NCBI GenBank assembly: GCA_021809105.1
Contig: JAKBAM010000010.1
Span: 1-58,960, forward strand
From: Actinomycetes bacterium
GTDB lineage: Bacteria > Actinomycetota > Acidimicrobiia > Acidimicrobiales > Palsa-688
Length of the DNA: 58,960 nt
Direction of reading: 5' to 3'
Below are positions 26,630 to 35,765 of the stretch, one piece after another. Within the stretch, counting starts at the first letter, position 1. Every line of letters starts with the position of its first letter. Below the pieces are notes generated by a model that saw only the letters and a program-made list of their open reading frames with translations, did no database searches and was not told the origin of the DNA. The translations under genes and the position numbers were made by a program.

Positions 26630-26722
26630 GTCTCAACGGTACCCGGACACCGCCCCCGGCGACGCAGTGAGCGCGACCACCGTCGGGCGCAACGCTCTGA
26701 GTGAGGAGCTGCGCGCCTTACG

Positions 26723-27394
26723 GTGGTGTACGTGCACCCGCTGATAGTCGTCCGCCACGCCCAATCCGAGTGGAACGCGGCAGGGCGCTGGCAAGGTTGG
26801 GCCGACCCACCACTGTCGAGCGCAGGGGAGGACCAAGCGCGCCGGGCAGGCGCGGTTCTCGGAGAGGCCATTGCGGCGGGCGACCCTCCAGGCCCCATCA
26901 CGGCGGTCTGGTCGTCGGACTTGAGGCGGGCTCACCACACGGCCCGCCTGGTAGCTGGAGCCGCCGGCTGGGACGGTCCGCTGCACGAGGTGCACGACCT
27001 CCGCGAGCACGATGTCGGGGACTGGAGCGGCCTGACCCGCGACGAGATCGAGCGGCGCTGGCCCGGCCTGATACGCGCATGGGGGGACGGGCGCCTGCCG
27101 GCCACCCCGGGCGGTGAGACTCGGGTCGACTTCGACCGCCGGGTTCGCCACGCCATCGCTCGGGTGGCGACCGCCACCGAGGCCACCGGGCCGGGGTCGA
27201 GCATCGTGGTGACCCACGGCGGCGTGCTGCGGGCGGTGGCTCGATGGCTGGGCCAACCCGAGCAGCCCTTCTCTCAGCTCGAGGGGATGGTCATCGCCGG
27301 CGGTGGGGGGCCTCGGCCCCGCTACCTGCGCGCCGCCGCCCTTCTCCACGGGTGGGCCGATCACCGGAGAGAAGCAGCAGCTCAGAGGGAATAG
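26723..27394 (+). CDS. Histidine phosphatase family protein (phosphoglycerate mutase-like)
   Basis: A 223-residue member of the branch-1 histidine phosphatases. The catalytic RHAQSEWN, the second arginine region (SSDLRRAHHTARLV), the acid/base block LREHDVGDWSGLTRDEIERRWP and the second histidine in VVTHGGVLRAVARWL are all present. The substrate cannot be told from sequence; members act on sugar phosphates, phosphoglycerates or nucleotides. The first GTG (26723) is taken, and GTG at 26726 is equally possible. It is divergent from the moaD-like gene across 93 bp. Confidence 0.85.
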   Translation: MVYVHPLIVVRHAQSEWNAAGRWQGWADPPLSSAGEDQARRAGAVLGEAIAAGDPPGPITAVWSSDLRRAHHTARLVAGAAGWDGPLHEVHDLREHDVGDWSGLTRDEIERRWPGLIRAWGDGRLPATPGGETRVDFDRRVRHAIARVATATEATGPGSSIVVTHGGVLRAVARWLGQPEQPFSQLEGMVIAGGGGPRPRYLRAAALLHGWADHRREAAAQRE

Positions 27395-27433
27395 CGCCGG
27401 GATGTCTGGCTGCGGGCGTCACGGACCGGTACG

Positions 27434-28069
27434 GTGCCCACCGTGGAGGTCGTCGTCGTGCGCAGCCCACGAAGGCGCAAGACGGTGCAGGCCCGGGAAG
27501 TGGGAAACGTCCTCCAGGTGTCGATACCCGCCACGATGACCAGGGCTGACGAGGAGCGCTGGGTCGCCGAGATGGTCCGCAGAGTGGAGCGTCGCTCCGC
27601 CACGACCGCCGTCGACCTGGGGGAACGGGCTGCGCTGCTGGCCGACCGCCATGACCTGCAACGACCGACGACCATCCGCTGGGCCGACAACCAGCGATGG
27701 CGGTGGGGCAGCTGCACCCCCGCCGACCGTTCCGTCCGCATCTCGTCGCGCTTGGTACAGGAGCCGGGCTGGGTGCTCGACTACGTGATCGTCCACGAAC
27801 TGGCGCACCTCGACATTCCTCGTCACGGCCCGGCATTCTGGGCTCTGGTCGACCGATACCGCCTCGCAGAGCGAGCCCGGGGATTTCTCATGGCCCGGGC
27901 GCTCACGACCGATCCGGCTCCCGCCGCTTCGGGCTCGGGCCCCACGGAGTGCTGCGATGCCGCCGATGGCAACGCCGACGGAGCGGACGACTGGCGCGTG
28001 GCGGAAGGCTCTCCACCGAGACAAGCTTCCCGAGCCCGGCGTAACCGCCGAGGCTCAGCAGCTGTCTGA
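27434..28069 (+). CDS. YgjP-like / SprT-related zinc metallopeptidase
   Basis: A 211-residue protein of the DUF45 (YgjP-type) family. The zinc site is visible as VIVHELAHLDIPRHGPAFWALVDRY, an HExxH with a downstream histidine. The preceding RWGSCTPADRSVRISSRLV is the usual strand that lines the site. The C-terminal 50 or so residues are polar and low in complexity. The GTG at 27434 is chosen because it starts just before the first strand (VEVVVVRSPRRRKT). Confidence 0.8.
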   Translation: MPTVEVVVVRSPRRRKTVQAREVGNVLQVSIPATMTRADEERWVAEMVRRVERRSATTAVDLGERAALLADRHDLQRPTTIRWADNQRWRWGSCTPADRSVRISSRLVQEPGWVLDYVIVHELAHLDIPRHGPAFWALVDRYRLAERARGFLMARALTTDPAPAASGSGPTECCDAADGNADGADDWRVAEGSPPRQASRARRNRRGSAAV

Positions 28070-28075
28070 TCAGAG

Positions 28076-29518
28076 ATGGTGCGATCCCGACCCAGCGCGG
28101 CCGCCCGCCCCGGCGCGGGCTCCGTCAGCTCGAGCCCGCGCCCGCCCCGACCGGCCGAAGTATCGGCTCAGCGTTGGCTGCCTCTGCGCGGCGGGGTACC
28201 CGGGTCGACCACTGCCGGCGTCGAGCGCCTGGCGCTCACGGGGCGGCGGGTGGTGCTCGTGCGTACCGACCCGGCCCACCGTCTCGGCGCCCTCAGCCCC
28301 GAGGACAGCGCCACCCTGGCTGCGGGCGCCCGGGTCGCACTCGACCAGCGCCTACCGCTGGTGATGATCGTCTCCTCCGCAGGCGCGGACATACACGAGG
28401 GCATTCCTGCGCTGCATGGGTGGGGGGAGGCGGCGCTGGCGATCGCCGGCTGCTCCGGCACCGTGCCGGTGGTCGCGGTCGTCGACGGCATGGCGGTGTC
28501 GGGTCCGGCGCTGCTGCTCGGCATGGCGGACGTGGTGGTGATGACCACCGAAGCTGTGGCCTACGTCTCGGGCCCCGCGGCTGTGGCCCAGCTCACCGGA
28601 ATGCGACTCGGAGCCGAGGATCTGGGCGGTGCTCGGGTGCATCGCCGCTCGACGGGGGTGGCGGCGCTCAGCGCCGGCGACCTCGACGCTGCCCTGGACC
28701 GGGTTGCGGATCTTCTCGATTACCTCCCCGACCACGGCGACGAGCTGCCCGAGAGGTGGCCCACCGACCAACCCGCCGACCGGCCGGCTCCGGCCCTCCG
28801 CGATCTGGTCCCGCCGGTGAGCACCGGCTCCTACGATGTCCGCGAGGTCATCGCCGAGGTCGCCGACGACGGGGACTACCTGGAGCTGCGGGCCGAATGG
28901 GCACCTCAGCTGGTGACAGCCCTGACCCGGATCGACGGGCGCCCGGTGGGCGTAGTGGCCAACCAGCCTCAGTCGATGGCGGGGACGCTGGACATCGCCG
29001 CATCGCAAAAGGGTGCTCGCTTCGTGGCCTTCTGCGACGCGTTCAACGTCTCCATCCTGACTCTTGTGGACACCCCGGGTTTCATGCCGGGGAAGGACCT
29101 CGAGTGGCGGGGAATGATCCGCCACGGCGCGCAGCTGGTCCACTCCTACGCTCAGGCATCGGTTCCTCGCGTATGCCTGGTGCTACGCAAGGCGTTCGGC
29201 GGCGCCTACATCGTCATGGACTCGAAGCTCATGGGCAACGACTTGTGCCTGGCGTGGCCCTCCGCCCAGATAGCCGTGATGGGAGCCCAGGGCGCCGTGC
29301 AGATCCTCCACCGGCGCGAGCCCCCCGAGGTGCAAGGACGCCTCATCGAGGAATACGAGGAGACCTACCTCAACCCGTATGTCGCAGCCGAGCGGGGGTT
29401 CGTCGACCGCGTCGTCGATCCCTCCGACACCCGGTTCGAGGTGGTTTCCGCTTTGAGGATGCTCGACTCGAAGCGGGAGGTCCTGTCACCTCGCAAGCAC
29501 GGCAACGGTCCTCTCTGA
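28076..29518 (+). CDS. Acyl-CoA carboxylase carboxyltransferase (beta) subunit
   Basis: Transfers CO2 from carboxybiotin to an acyl-CoA such as acetyl- or propionyl-CoA. The 480 residues contain both crotonase-like halves: GADIHEGIPALHGWGEAA and YVSGPAAVAQLTG in the N half, then SYDVREVIAEVADDGDYLEL, VDTPGFMPGKDLEWRGMIRHGAQL and LRKAFGGAYIVMDSKLMG in the C half. It is shorter at the N terminus than typical 510-550 residue members. The usual GGAVYSPAL oxyanion loop reads MAVSGPALLLG. The biotin carboxylase partner is not in the window. Confidence 0.87.
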   Translation: MVRSRPSAAARPGAGSVSSSPRPPRPAEVSAQRWLPLRGGVPGSTTAGVERLALTGRRVVLVRTDPAHRLGALSPEDSATLAAGARVALDQRLPLVMIVSSAGADIHEGIPALHGWGEAALAIAGCSGTVPVVAVVDGMAVSGPALLLGMADVVVMTTEAVAYVSGPAAVAQLTGMRLGAEDLGGARVHRRSTGVAALSAGDLDAALDRVADLLDYLPDHGDELPERWPTDQPADRPAPALRDLVPPVSTGSYDVREVIAEVADDGDYLELRAEWAPQLVTALTRIDGRPVGVVANQPQSMAGTLDIAASQKGARFVAFCDAFNVSILTLVDTPGFMPGKDLEWRGMIRHGAQLVHSYAQASVPRVCLVLRKAFGGAYIVMDSKLMGNDLCLAWPSAQIAVMGAQGAVQILHRREPPEVQGRLIEEYEETYLNPYVAAERGFVDRVVDPSDTRFEVVSALRMLDSKREVLSPRKHGNGPL

Positions 29519-29528
29519 ACGGGCAGTG

Positions 29529-29732
29529 CTACCTGTGGCTGGCACAACCCAGCTGCAACGGGTCGGCCTCGAGGTATGCATCGTCGAGGGGCGCCCCGCA
29601 CTGGGCACACTTCCCGTAGGCGCCCGTGTCGATGCGGCCAAGCGCCGACTCGACACCATCCAACTCGGAAGCGATCTGGGCCAGCAGGCCCACGTCGGGC
29701 AGCGACGGATTGAGCCGATGTGGTTCCTCCAC
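29529..29732 (-). CDS. TraR/DksA-type zinc finger protein
   Basis: A small 67-residue protein. A helical N half (LLAQIASELDGVESALGRIDTGAYGKC) matches the DksA/TraR helix before the finger. The finger residues are CAQCG and a terminal CASH, so the fourth ligand is probably His, not Cys. Members bind the RNA polymerase secondary channel or act as small zinc proteins. It converges with the carboxylase gene (10-bp gap) and diverges from the GGDEF-EAL gene. Confidence 0.78.
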   Translation of the reverse strand: MEEPHRLNPSLPDVGLLAQIASELDGVESALGRIDTGAYGKCAQCGAPLDDAYLEADPLQLGCASHR

Positions 29733-29796
29733 ATCTCCCAGGCTAGCGGCGCACCATATCGCTCAAGGTGCTTCCGATCTGGGTCGAAAAGAACCC

Positions 29797-32700
29797 GTGG
29801 CTCGGAGGCAGCGGCGGCTTTCGCCTTCGGGTCTGCTCGACGAGGCGACCACGACCCGCTGGCGCCCCTGGCGCGCCGGCCTGGTGCTGTTTGCTACCGT
29901 GATCGTCGCGCCCACGGTCGGGCTGCTGGCGGTCAACCAGATCGTCCATCGCGACCTCGAGCACTCGGCCCGCGCCGCCAGCTCTGCGATGGCTGGCCAG
30001 TTGGCGAGCAACTTAGGGCTCGCTATGGGCGACCGGGCTCGACTCACGGCTGGTGCTGTGGAGCTTCCGAGCCTGGCAGGGGCGGCGCAGAGCGCCAACC
30101 GGGCCGAGATTGTCCAAAGCCTGTCGCTCCTCGTGGCGGACGGCGGTTTCTGCAGCGCTCAGCTCATCGTCTCCCCGTCTCTGACGGTGAGCGCGAGCGA
30201 CCCGGCCCGCTGCCCTGGTTCCGGAGGGACACCGCCGCGGGGCCTGGCCGGCGCTGAGATCCTCCCGTCTGGTGCCACCGGGCGCGCCGCGCTGATCACC
30301 AACCGGTCGACGTTCACACTTGCGACCGGAACACCGGTGACCCTGCTTACGACCTACGACCTCGCCGGGGTCATCGCGCCGCTCCAGGCCCCCAATGGCG
30401 GCGACACCAGCCTGCTCACCGACGGGGGACTCATAGTCCAGTCGAGCACCCCGAGCCAGATAGGTATGCAGGCCAAGGCACCCCCCTTCCTCGCCATGGT
30501 GCGCTCGCATCACGCCGGGTCTGCTCAGATCTGGGCACCGTCGGTCCACGAGTCGCTGCTCTTCTCCTACCAGCCGATCGCCGGGGCCACGTACGGCATC
30601 GTCAGCAGCGTGCCCACTTCGGTCGCTTACGCGGGGGCCAACCGGCTGCAGCGTGAGCTCTGGGCAGGTTACGCCGCCTTCGTTCTCCTAGCGGCTGCCG
30701 TCGCGGGCGCCACCTCGCTGAAGGTCCACCGCCACGACCGGGCGCGCGCCGGCGCCAGCCGGCGGGCCGCAGCCCTGGCAGAGGCGTCTCCCGACGGCAT
30801 CGCAGTGCTCGACCCCGACCGGACCGTTGTCTATGCGAACCGGTCTTTGGCCACGATGCTTGGTCACGAGGACCCCACCGAGATGCTCGGCCGATCAGCC
30901 TCGACCTGGGCTGGCCCCGATGATTACGAACCCAGGCGCGACGATCCCGCCTCCCGGATCGGCAAGATCGTCTCACTTCACCGCATCGATGGATCCCCCG
31001 TCCCGATCGAAGCCAACGCAGCCCCGTTCGACCTGAGCGGCCGATCGGGGAAGCTGGTCGTGATCCGTGACATAACCGAGCGGCGGCGCGTCGAGCGGGC
31101 CATCGCCGCCGGCGAGAGCCGGCAACGAGCCATCCTCGACACCATCCCCGACGGCGTCGTCCTCTACGCCCTGAGCGACGACCGCGTCCCTTATCCCGTG
31201 ATGACCAATCCGGCCGCAACCGAGATGCTCGGCCTGGACCTCGACCCCCTCGGGGCCGGGCGCGGCAAGGAGAGCTTCGAAGCCATCGACGAGCATGGCG
31301 CACCCATCCCTCACGGGCATATGCCCGTGGCCCGGGTGGCGGGCAGCGGGAAGCCGCTGGACGGGCTGGTGTGGGGCGCACGGCGCGGTGGCGCGACGCG
31401 CTGGGTCCGCAGCAGCACCCGGCCCATCACCGATGACCATGGCGAGGTGACAGGGGTGGTGACGTGCCTGGTCGACATCAGCCAGGAGCGGGCGGTCCAT
31501 CGCGAGTTGGCGGCCGCCCACGCCCGCTACGCCACGCTCGTCGAGCACGGAAGCGACCTCATCAGCGTGATCGACTCCGTCGGCAACCTGCAGTACGTGA
31601 GCCCGGCCTACGAGCGACTCTTCGGCTGGACGACCTCGCAGATCGGCCGGCCCGCCGATCAGTGCCTCCACCCCGACGATCAGCGCCTGAGCAGGCGAAG
31701 GATGGCGCAGCTCATCTCGACACCGGATCAGATGGTCACGTTTCGTTGCCGGCTGCGGACCGTGTGGGGCGAGTATCGCCACCTTGATGTCACCTGCTCC
31801 AACCGCCTGGCGGACCCGTGGATCAACGGGTTCGTCGCCAACAGTCGCGACGTAACCGAAGAGGTCGAAGCATCGGAGCTCCTCCGCCACCAGGCCACCC
31901 ACGATCCTCTCACCGGCCTGGCCAACCGGACGCTTCTACTCGACCGGTTGGACCAAGCCCTGCAGGACGGCGCGTGCGCCGTGCTGTTCATGGACCTGGA
32001 CCACTTCAAGCGGGTCAACGACACGCTCGGTCACGCCGCCGGCGACGACCTGCTCGAGGTGATCGCCCGTCGGCTGGAAGCGACTCTGCGCCCTGGCGAC
32101 AGCGTGGCGCGCGTCGGCGGCGACGAGTTCGTCGTCGTGGCCGTCGGGGTCAGCAGCCCGTCGGCCGCCTCGGCGGTCGCCGCACGCGTCCGCGATGCGA
32201 TAACCAAACCGGTACGCCTCAGCGCCCGGACCGTGACCGTCGGGTGCTCGGTCGGGATCGCGATCCCGACCCGGGACTCAGAGCCGGAAGTGCTGCTGCA
32301 GGAGGCCGACACCGCGCTCTACCAAGCCAAAGAGCGCGGCCGCAATCGCTCCGAGATCTATGACACGGCGATGCGGGTACGAACCCAGCAGCGACTCGAC
32401 GCAGAGGCGCTCGTCCGCACCGCGGTCGAAGAGGACCACCTGGCCGTACTGTTCCAGCCTGTCGTCGACCTGAGCACCGGGCTACCCGTCGGCACGGAGG
32501 CACTCGCCCGACTGGCCGCATCCGACGGCACGCTCATCGGACCTGACGAGTTCATCGGTGCCGCCGAAGAATCCGGACTGATCATTCCCCTCGGCGCAGT
32601 GATCCTGGACATGGCATGCGCCCAGCAAGGCCGGTGGCATGCCGCCCGCTCGCCTTTCACCCGGATGTCGGTCAACCTCTCCGCCCAGCAGCTGAGCGAG

Positions 32701-33237
32701 CCCGGGCTGGTGGAAGGCATCACCCGCACCCTCCACCGCTACGGGCTGGCACCCGCCCACCTGTGCCTTGAATTGACCGAGTCGTCGCTCATCGACGCAG
32801 CCGATACGACCCGTCGGGCGATCAGCGACCTGCAGCACATGGGCATCACCCTGGCCCTGGACGACTTCGGCACTGGATGGTCTTCCCTCGCCTACCTGCG
32901 CCGGTTCCCCATCGACATCATCAAGATCGATCGGAGCTTCGTAGCCGGACTCGGGACTGACCGCAACGACACCGAAGTCGTCCGGGCGGTGATCGGACTC
33001 GGTCGAGCCCTGGGGCTGACGACAGTGGCCGAGGGGGTCGAGACCCCATCGCAGGCCCAGCAGCTGATCCTCCTCGGGTGCCGCTTCGCTCAGGGCTACT
33101 TCTACGGGCGGCCGGCGACGGCTGACGACCTCGACCATGCCTGGCACGAGGACCGAGCAGACCGGCGGATCGTGGACCCCACGAGTGGGCGGCATCTGAG
33201 AGCTGACGTCCCGGCCATTGGAGCCTCCTGGCCATAA
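29797..33237 (+). CDS. Membrane-bound PAS-GGDEF-EAL cyclic-di-GMP enzyme
   Basis: About 1146 residues. TM1 is near residues 27-48, then an extracytoplasmic sensor domain of some 240 residues and TM2 near 288-310. Three PAS-like domains follow at roughly 322-440, 441-565 and 576-690, then GGDEF (from 701; GGDEF at 774-778, inhibitory site RPGD at 765-768) and EAL (EAL at 901-903, DD at 1022-1023, AEGVET later). Active-site residues of both domains appear intact, so it may both make and degrade c-di-GMP. The GTG at 29797 avoids overlap with the antisense zinc-finger gene; no strong ribosome binding site is visible. Confidence 0.93.
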   Translation: MARRQRRLSPSGLLDEATTTRWRPWRAGLVLFATVIVAPTVGLLAVNQIVHRDLEHSARAASSAMAGQLASNLGLAMGDRARLTAGAVELPSLAGAAQSANRAEIVQSLSLLVADGGFCSAQLIVSPSLTVSASDPARCPGSGGTPPRGLAGAEILPSGATGRAALITNRSTFTLATGTPVTLLTTYDLAGVIAPLQAPNGGDTSLLTDGGLIVQSSTPSQIGMQAKAPPFLAMVRSHHAGSAQIWAPSVHESLLFSYQPIAGATYGIVSSVPTSVAYAGANRLQRELWAGYAAFVLLAAAVAGATSLKVHRHDRARAGASRRAAALAEASPDGIAVLDPDRTVVYANRSLATMLGHEDPTEMLGRSASTWAGPDDYEPRRDDPASRIGKIVSLHRIDGSPVPIEANAAPFDLSGRSGKLVVIRDITERRRVERAIAAGESRQRAILDTIPDGVVLYALSDDRVPYPVMTNPAATEMLGLDLDPLGAGRGKESFEAIDEHGAPIPHGHMPVARVAGSGKPLDGLVWGARRGGATRWVRSSTRPITDDHGEVTGVVTCLVDISQERAVHRELAAAHARYATLVEHGSDLISVIDSVGNLQYVSPAYERLFGWTTSQIGRPADQCLHPDDQRLSRRRMAQLISTPDQMVTFRCRLRTVWGEYRHLDVTCSNRLADPWINGFVANSRDVTEEVEASELLRHQATHDPLTGLANRTLLLDRLDQALQDGACAVLFMDLDHFKRVNDTLGHAAGDDLLEVIARRLEATLRPGDSVARVGGDEFVVVAVGVSSPSAASAVAARVRDAITKPVRLSARTVTVGCSVGIAIPTRDSEPEVLLQEADTALYQAKERGRNRSEIYDTAMRVRTQQRLDAEALVRTAVEEDHLAVLFQPVVDLSTGLPVGTEALARLAASDGTLIGPDEFIGAAEESGLIIPLGAVILDMACAQQGRWHAARSPFTRMSVNLSAQQLSEPGLVEGITRTLHRYGLAPAHLCLELTESSLIDAADTTRRAISDLQHMGITLALDDFGTGWSSLAYLRRFPIDIIKIDRSFVAGLGTDRNDTEVVRAVIGLGRALGLTTVAEGVETPSQAQQLILLGCRFAQGYFYGRPATADDLDHAWHEDRADRRIVDPTSGRHLRADVPAIGASWP

Positions 33238-33240
33238 CGT

Positions 33241-35085
33241 GTGGGCATGCGCGACCCGCTGCCCCGCTGGGAGATCGACAGCCTCTTCCCCGGCTTGGAG
33301 TCGCGCCAGATGGCCGCGGCCCGCGAGAGCCTGGTGGCTGAAGTGGGTCGGATGCGGGCCTTGTTCGACCGCCACGGCATCGGTGAAGGTGAAGGTGAAG
33401 GTGAAGGTGAGTCAAGCACTCCCGGCGAACAGGATCGTGCCGTGCTGGCCGAGGTACTCGAGATGACCAATGAGCTCCTTGACCGGCTGGAACCGCTCGA
33501 GGCCTACATCCACGCGCTGGTCACCACCGATGCTCGCGACGACGACGCGGCCAGCGCGCAGGCCAGTCTGGATGCCGACCTCGTGGCGTTCAGAAACCTT
33601 CAGAGGCGCTTTGATGCGTGGGTCGGGCGCTTCGGCGCCGACGCATTGGTCCGGGAGGATCACGGCGACTACACCCACCTCCTTCGACGCGCCGAGGTCG
33701 CCGCCACGCACCAGATGTCCCGGGACCAGGAGGAGTTGCTGGCTGATCTGCGCCTCTCGGGATCGTCCGCATGGACCCGCCTGGCTGGTGACCTGACCTC
33801 AACGCTGACCGGCGTCCTCGACGGCGAGACAGTGCCGGTCACGGTGTTGCGGGGTAGGGCCACGGACCCCGACCGCGGCGTACGGGAGCGGGCCTTCCGC
33901 TCCGAGATGGCGGCGTGGGAAACTGTGGCGATCCCCATGGCGGCCTGCCTCAACGGGGTCAAGGGTGAGGTGGTAACGCTCAACCGGCGGAGAGGATGGT
34001 CCGACGCTCTGGGCCCTGCGCTGTTCGCCAACAGTGTCGAGCCGGAAGCGTTGGAGGCAATGCAGTCTGCCACCGTGGCCTCTTTCCCCGACTTCCACCG
34101 CTTCCTGCGATACAAGGACATGCTGCTCGGCGGCGAAGCGAGCGCCCCCGGCCTGGCCTGGTGGGACCTGATGGCCCCGGTCCCGGGCGAGGGCTACGTC
34201 GACTGGGCCAGTGCGGAGGAAGCCGTGCAGGCCGCGTTCGCCACCTACTCCCCCGCCCTGGGCGCTCACGCCCGGCGGGCCTTCGCTGCCCGTTGGGTCG
34301 ACGCAGGGTCACGGGAGGGCAAACGCGGGGGCGCCTTCTGCATGCCGGTAGGGGGCGGAAGCAGCCGGGTCCTCATGAACTTCGACGGGTCGTGGGATAG
34401 CGTCCAGACCCTGGCCCACGAGCTGGGACACGCATACCACAACGTCAACTTGGCCGTCCGCCCGCCTCTACAGCGTCGGACCCCGATGGCCCTCGCCGAG
34501 ACGGCCAGCATCTTCTGCGAGACGGTGATGGTAGAGGCCGGCATGGCCGCCGCGGATCCCGCCGGCCGCCTGGGACTCCTGAACGTCGACCTCCAGGGCG
34601 CCACTCAGGTGGTCATCGACATCCACTCGCGCTTCTTGTTCGAGTCCGAGCTTTTTGTCCGCCGGGCTTCGGGTCCGGTGTCGGTCGCCGATCTGTGCAC
34701 TGCGATGACCGACGCGCAGCGATCCACGTACGGCGCAGGATTGGATCTCTCCACCCTCCACCCGTGGATGTGGGCGGTGAAGCCGCATTATTACTCCGCC
34801 GACCAGTCCTTCTACAACTGGCCCTACTGCTTCGGGCTCTTGTTCGGCCTGGGGCTCTTTGCACGGTTCCGGGCCGACCCCGAACGCTTTCGCTCCGGCT
34901 ACGACGAGCTCTTGGCATCGACCGGCACCGGGCCTGCCGCCGAGCTGGCGGCCCGCTTCGGCATCGACGTCCGGTCCGAGGAATTCTGGGCTTCCAGCCT
35001 CGACGTGATCCGCGGGCGTATCGACGAGTTCGTCACCCTGGTCAAAATCGCCGACGGCCCGGAAGCTACCGCTGGCTGCCGCTAG
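33241..35085 (+). CDS. M3-family oligoendopeptidase
   Basis: Zinc metallopeptidase of 614 residues, the normal PepF/M3B length. The zinc site is TLAHELGHAYHN with the third ligand in LAETASIFCETVM. The C-terminal YSADQSFYNWPYCFGLLFGLGLF block is typical of the family. It probably cleaves cytoplasmic oligopeptides. It starts 4 bp after the GGDEF-EAL stop, at GTG 33241 or ATG 33247. A (Gly-Glu)5 run at residues 48-57 comes from a hexanucleotide repeat. Confidence 0.92.
   Translation: MGMRDPLPRWEIDSLFPGLESRQMAAARESLVAEVGRMRALFDRHGIGEGEGEGEGESSTPGEQDRAVLAEVLEMTNELLDRLEPLEAYIHALVTTDARDDDAASAQASLDADLVAFRNLQRRFDAWVGRFGADALVREDHGDYTHLLRRAEVAATHQMSRDQEELLADLRLSGSSAWTRLAGDLTSTLTGVLDGETVPVTVLRGRATDPDRGVRERAFRSEMAAWETVAIPMAACLNGVKGEVVTLNRRRGWSDALGPALFANSVEPEALEAMQSATVASFPDFHRFLRYKDMLLGGEASAPGLAWWDLMAPVPGEGYVDWASAEEAVQAAFATYSPALGAHARRAFAARWVDAGSREGKRGGAFCMPVGGGSSRVLMNFDGSWDSVQTLAHELGHAYHNVNLAVRPPLQRRTPMALAETASIFCETVMVEAGMAAADPAGRLGLLNVDLQGATQVVIDIHSRFLFESELFVRRASGPVSVADLCTAMTDAQRSTYGAGLDLSTLHPWMWAVKPHYYSADQSFYNWPYCFGLLFGLGLFARFRADPERFRSGYDELLASTGTGPAAELAARFGIDVRSEEFWASSLDVIRGRIDEFVTLVKIADGPEATAGCR
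33382..33411. repeat. Hexanucleotide repeat (GGTGAA x 4, then GGTGAG)
   Basis: Four perfect GGTGAA units and one variant lie in the M3 peptidase gene and encode a Gly-Glu run between two helices. The unit is in frame, so changes in copy number alter loop length and not frame. Confidence 0.9.
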
Positions 35086-35098
35086 GGTCGAGTGGCAC

Positions 35099-35171
35099 GG
35101 GCCGCTAACTCAATTGGCAGAGTAGACGCCTTTTAAGCGTACAGTTCCGGGTTCGAGCCCCGGGCGGCCCA
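35099..35171 (+). tRNA. tRNA-Lys (anticodon TTT)
   Basis: The 73-base cloverleaf can be folded by hand. The acceptor stem is 35099-35105 with 35164-35170. The D stem is ACTC/GAGT. The anticodon stem 35125-35129 with 35137-35141 has one G-A mismatch at its top. The anticodon loop CTTTTAA has TTT at 35132-35134, and the T stem is CCGGG/CCCGG with loop TTCGAGC. The discriminator base is A and CCA is not encoded. It lies 13 bp after the M3 peptidase gene. Confidence 0.95.
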
Positions 35172-35199
35172 CTCGACTCGGCTCGGCAGACCCGAAGAT

Positions 35200-35765
35200 C
35201 TACGCCAGCTGGGCGGGACCCGAGTGGGCTGCGCTCTGGCGGGCCATCTCGGCGATGACCTTCAGGGCGTCATGCTTCCGCTCGACCGGCGCCCAATAGG
35301 GCGACGAGTGGTAGCCCTGGCGGTAGCCGACGCAATCCCGGAGGATCCGGGCGTACTTGTACGCCAGCTCCGACGTCACCACCTCCCCGGTGTCCAGCTT
35401 GGAGAGCACCGACCCGGTCAGCACCGACCCGGTCAGCGCCGCCTCGTACAGGCGGCTGACCTCTAGGACCGTCCCCGCCACTGAACGCCGGAAGAGCAGC
35501 GAGCGGGGGTGGTGGCGGACTCTGTCGACCCACGCCGGCCACCGCTCCTCCTCGTGGGCGGCCCAGGTTTCGAGGGCTTCGTCGCTGACGAGTATCTCAG
35601 GGTGGTCAGTCCCCCGCAGGGCGATCGCCGTAGCGACCCGACTGCGTAGAGGCCGATCAGGGAACCGGGCAGCGCCCAGTCGACCGCCAGGATGAAGGCG
35701 TCGAAGCGGCCGCGAAGGCGCTCCACTGGCGTCACCCGGCGCCGCCTGGCAGGCGGTCCGGACAT
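35200..35765 (-). pseudogene. Decayed nucleotidyltransferase (aminoglycoside adenylyltransferase-like)
   Basis: Two frames carry pieces of one protein. From an ATG at 35765, with GGAAAGGA upstream, the first frame reads RLRGRFDAFILAVDWALPGSLIGLYAVGS, the start of a polymerase-beta-type nucleotidyltransferase. Near 35625-35645 the sense continues in another frame, from IALRGTDHPEILV to a helical end with ELAYKYARILRDCVGYRQG. The catalytic DxD region that should follow the GS motif is absent, so an internal deletion plus frameshift is likely. The family call is by pattern only. It is probably inactive. Confidence 0.55.

Noticed and set aside
29626..29796. N-terminal extension of the GGDEF-EAL protein back to 29626
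   Set aside because: It would run antisense through the DksA-type gene and its sequence is Ser/Pro/Arg-rich with no domain.
35099..35171. Integrated element with att duplication at tRNA-Lys
   Set aside because: No integrase and no second copy of the tRNA 3' end was seen in the window; kept only as a border hypothesis.
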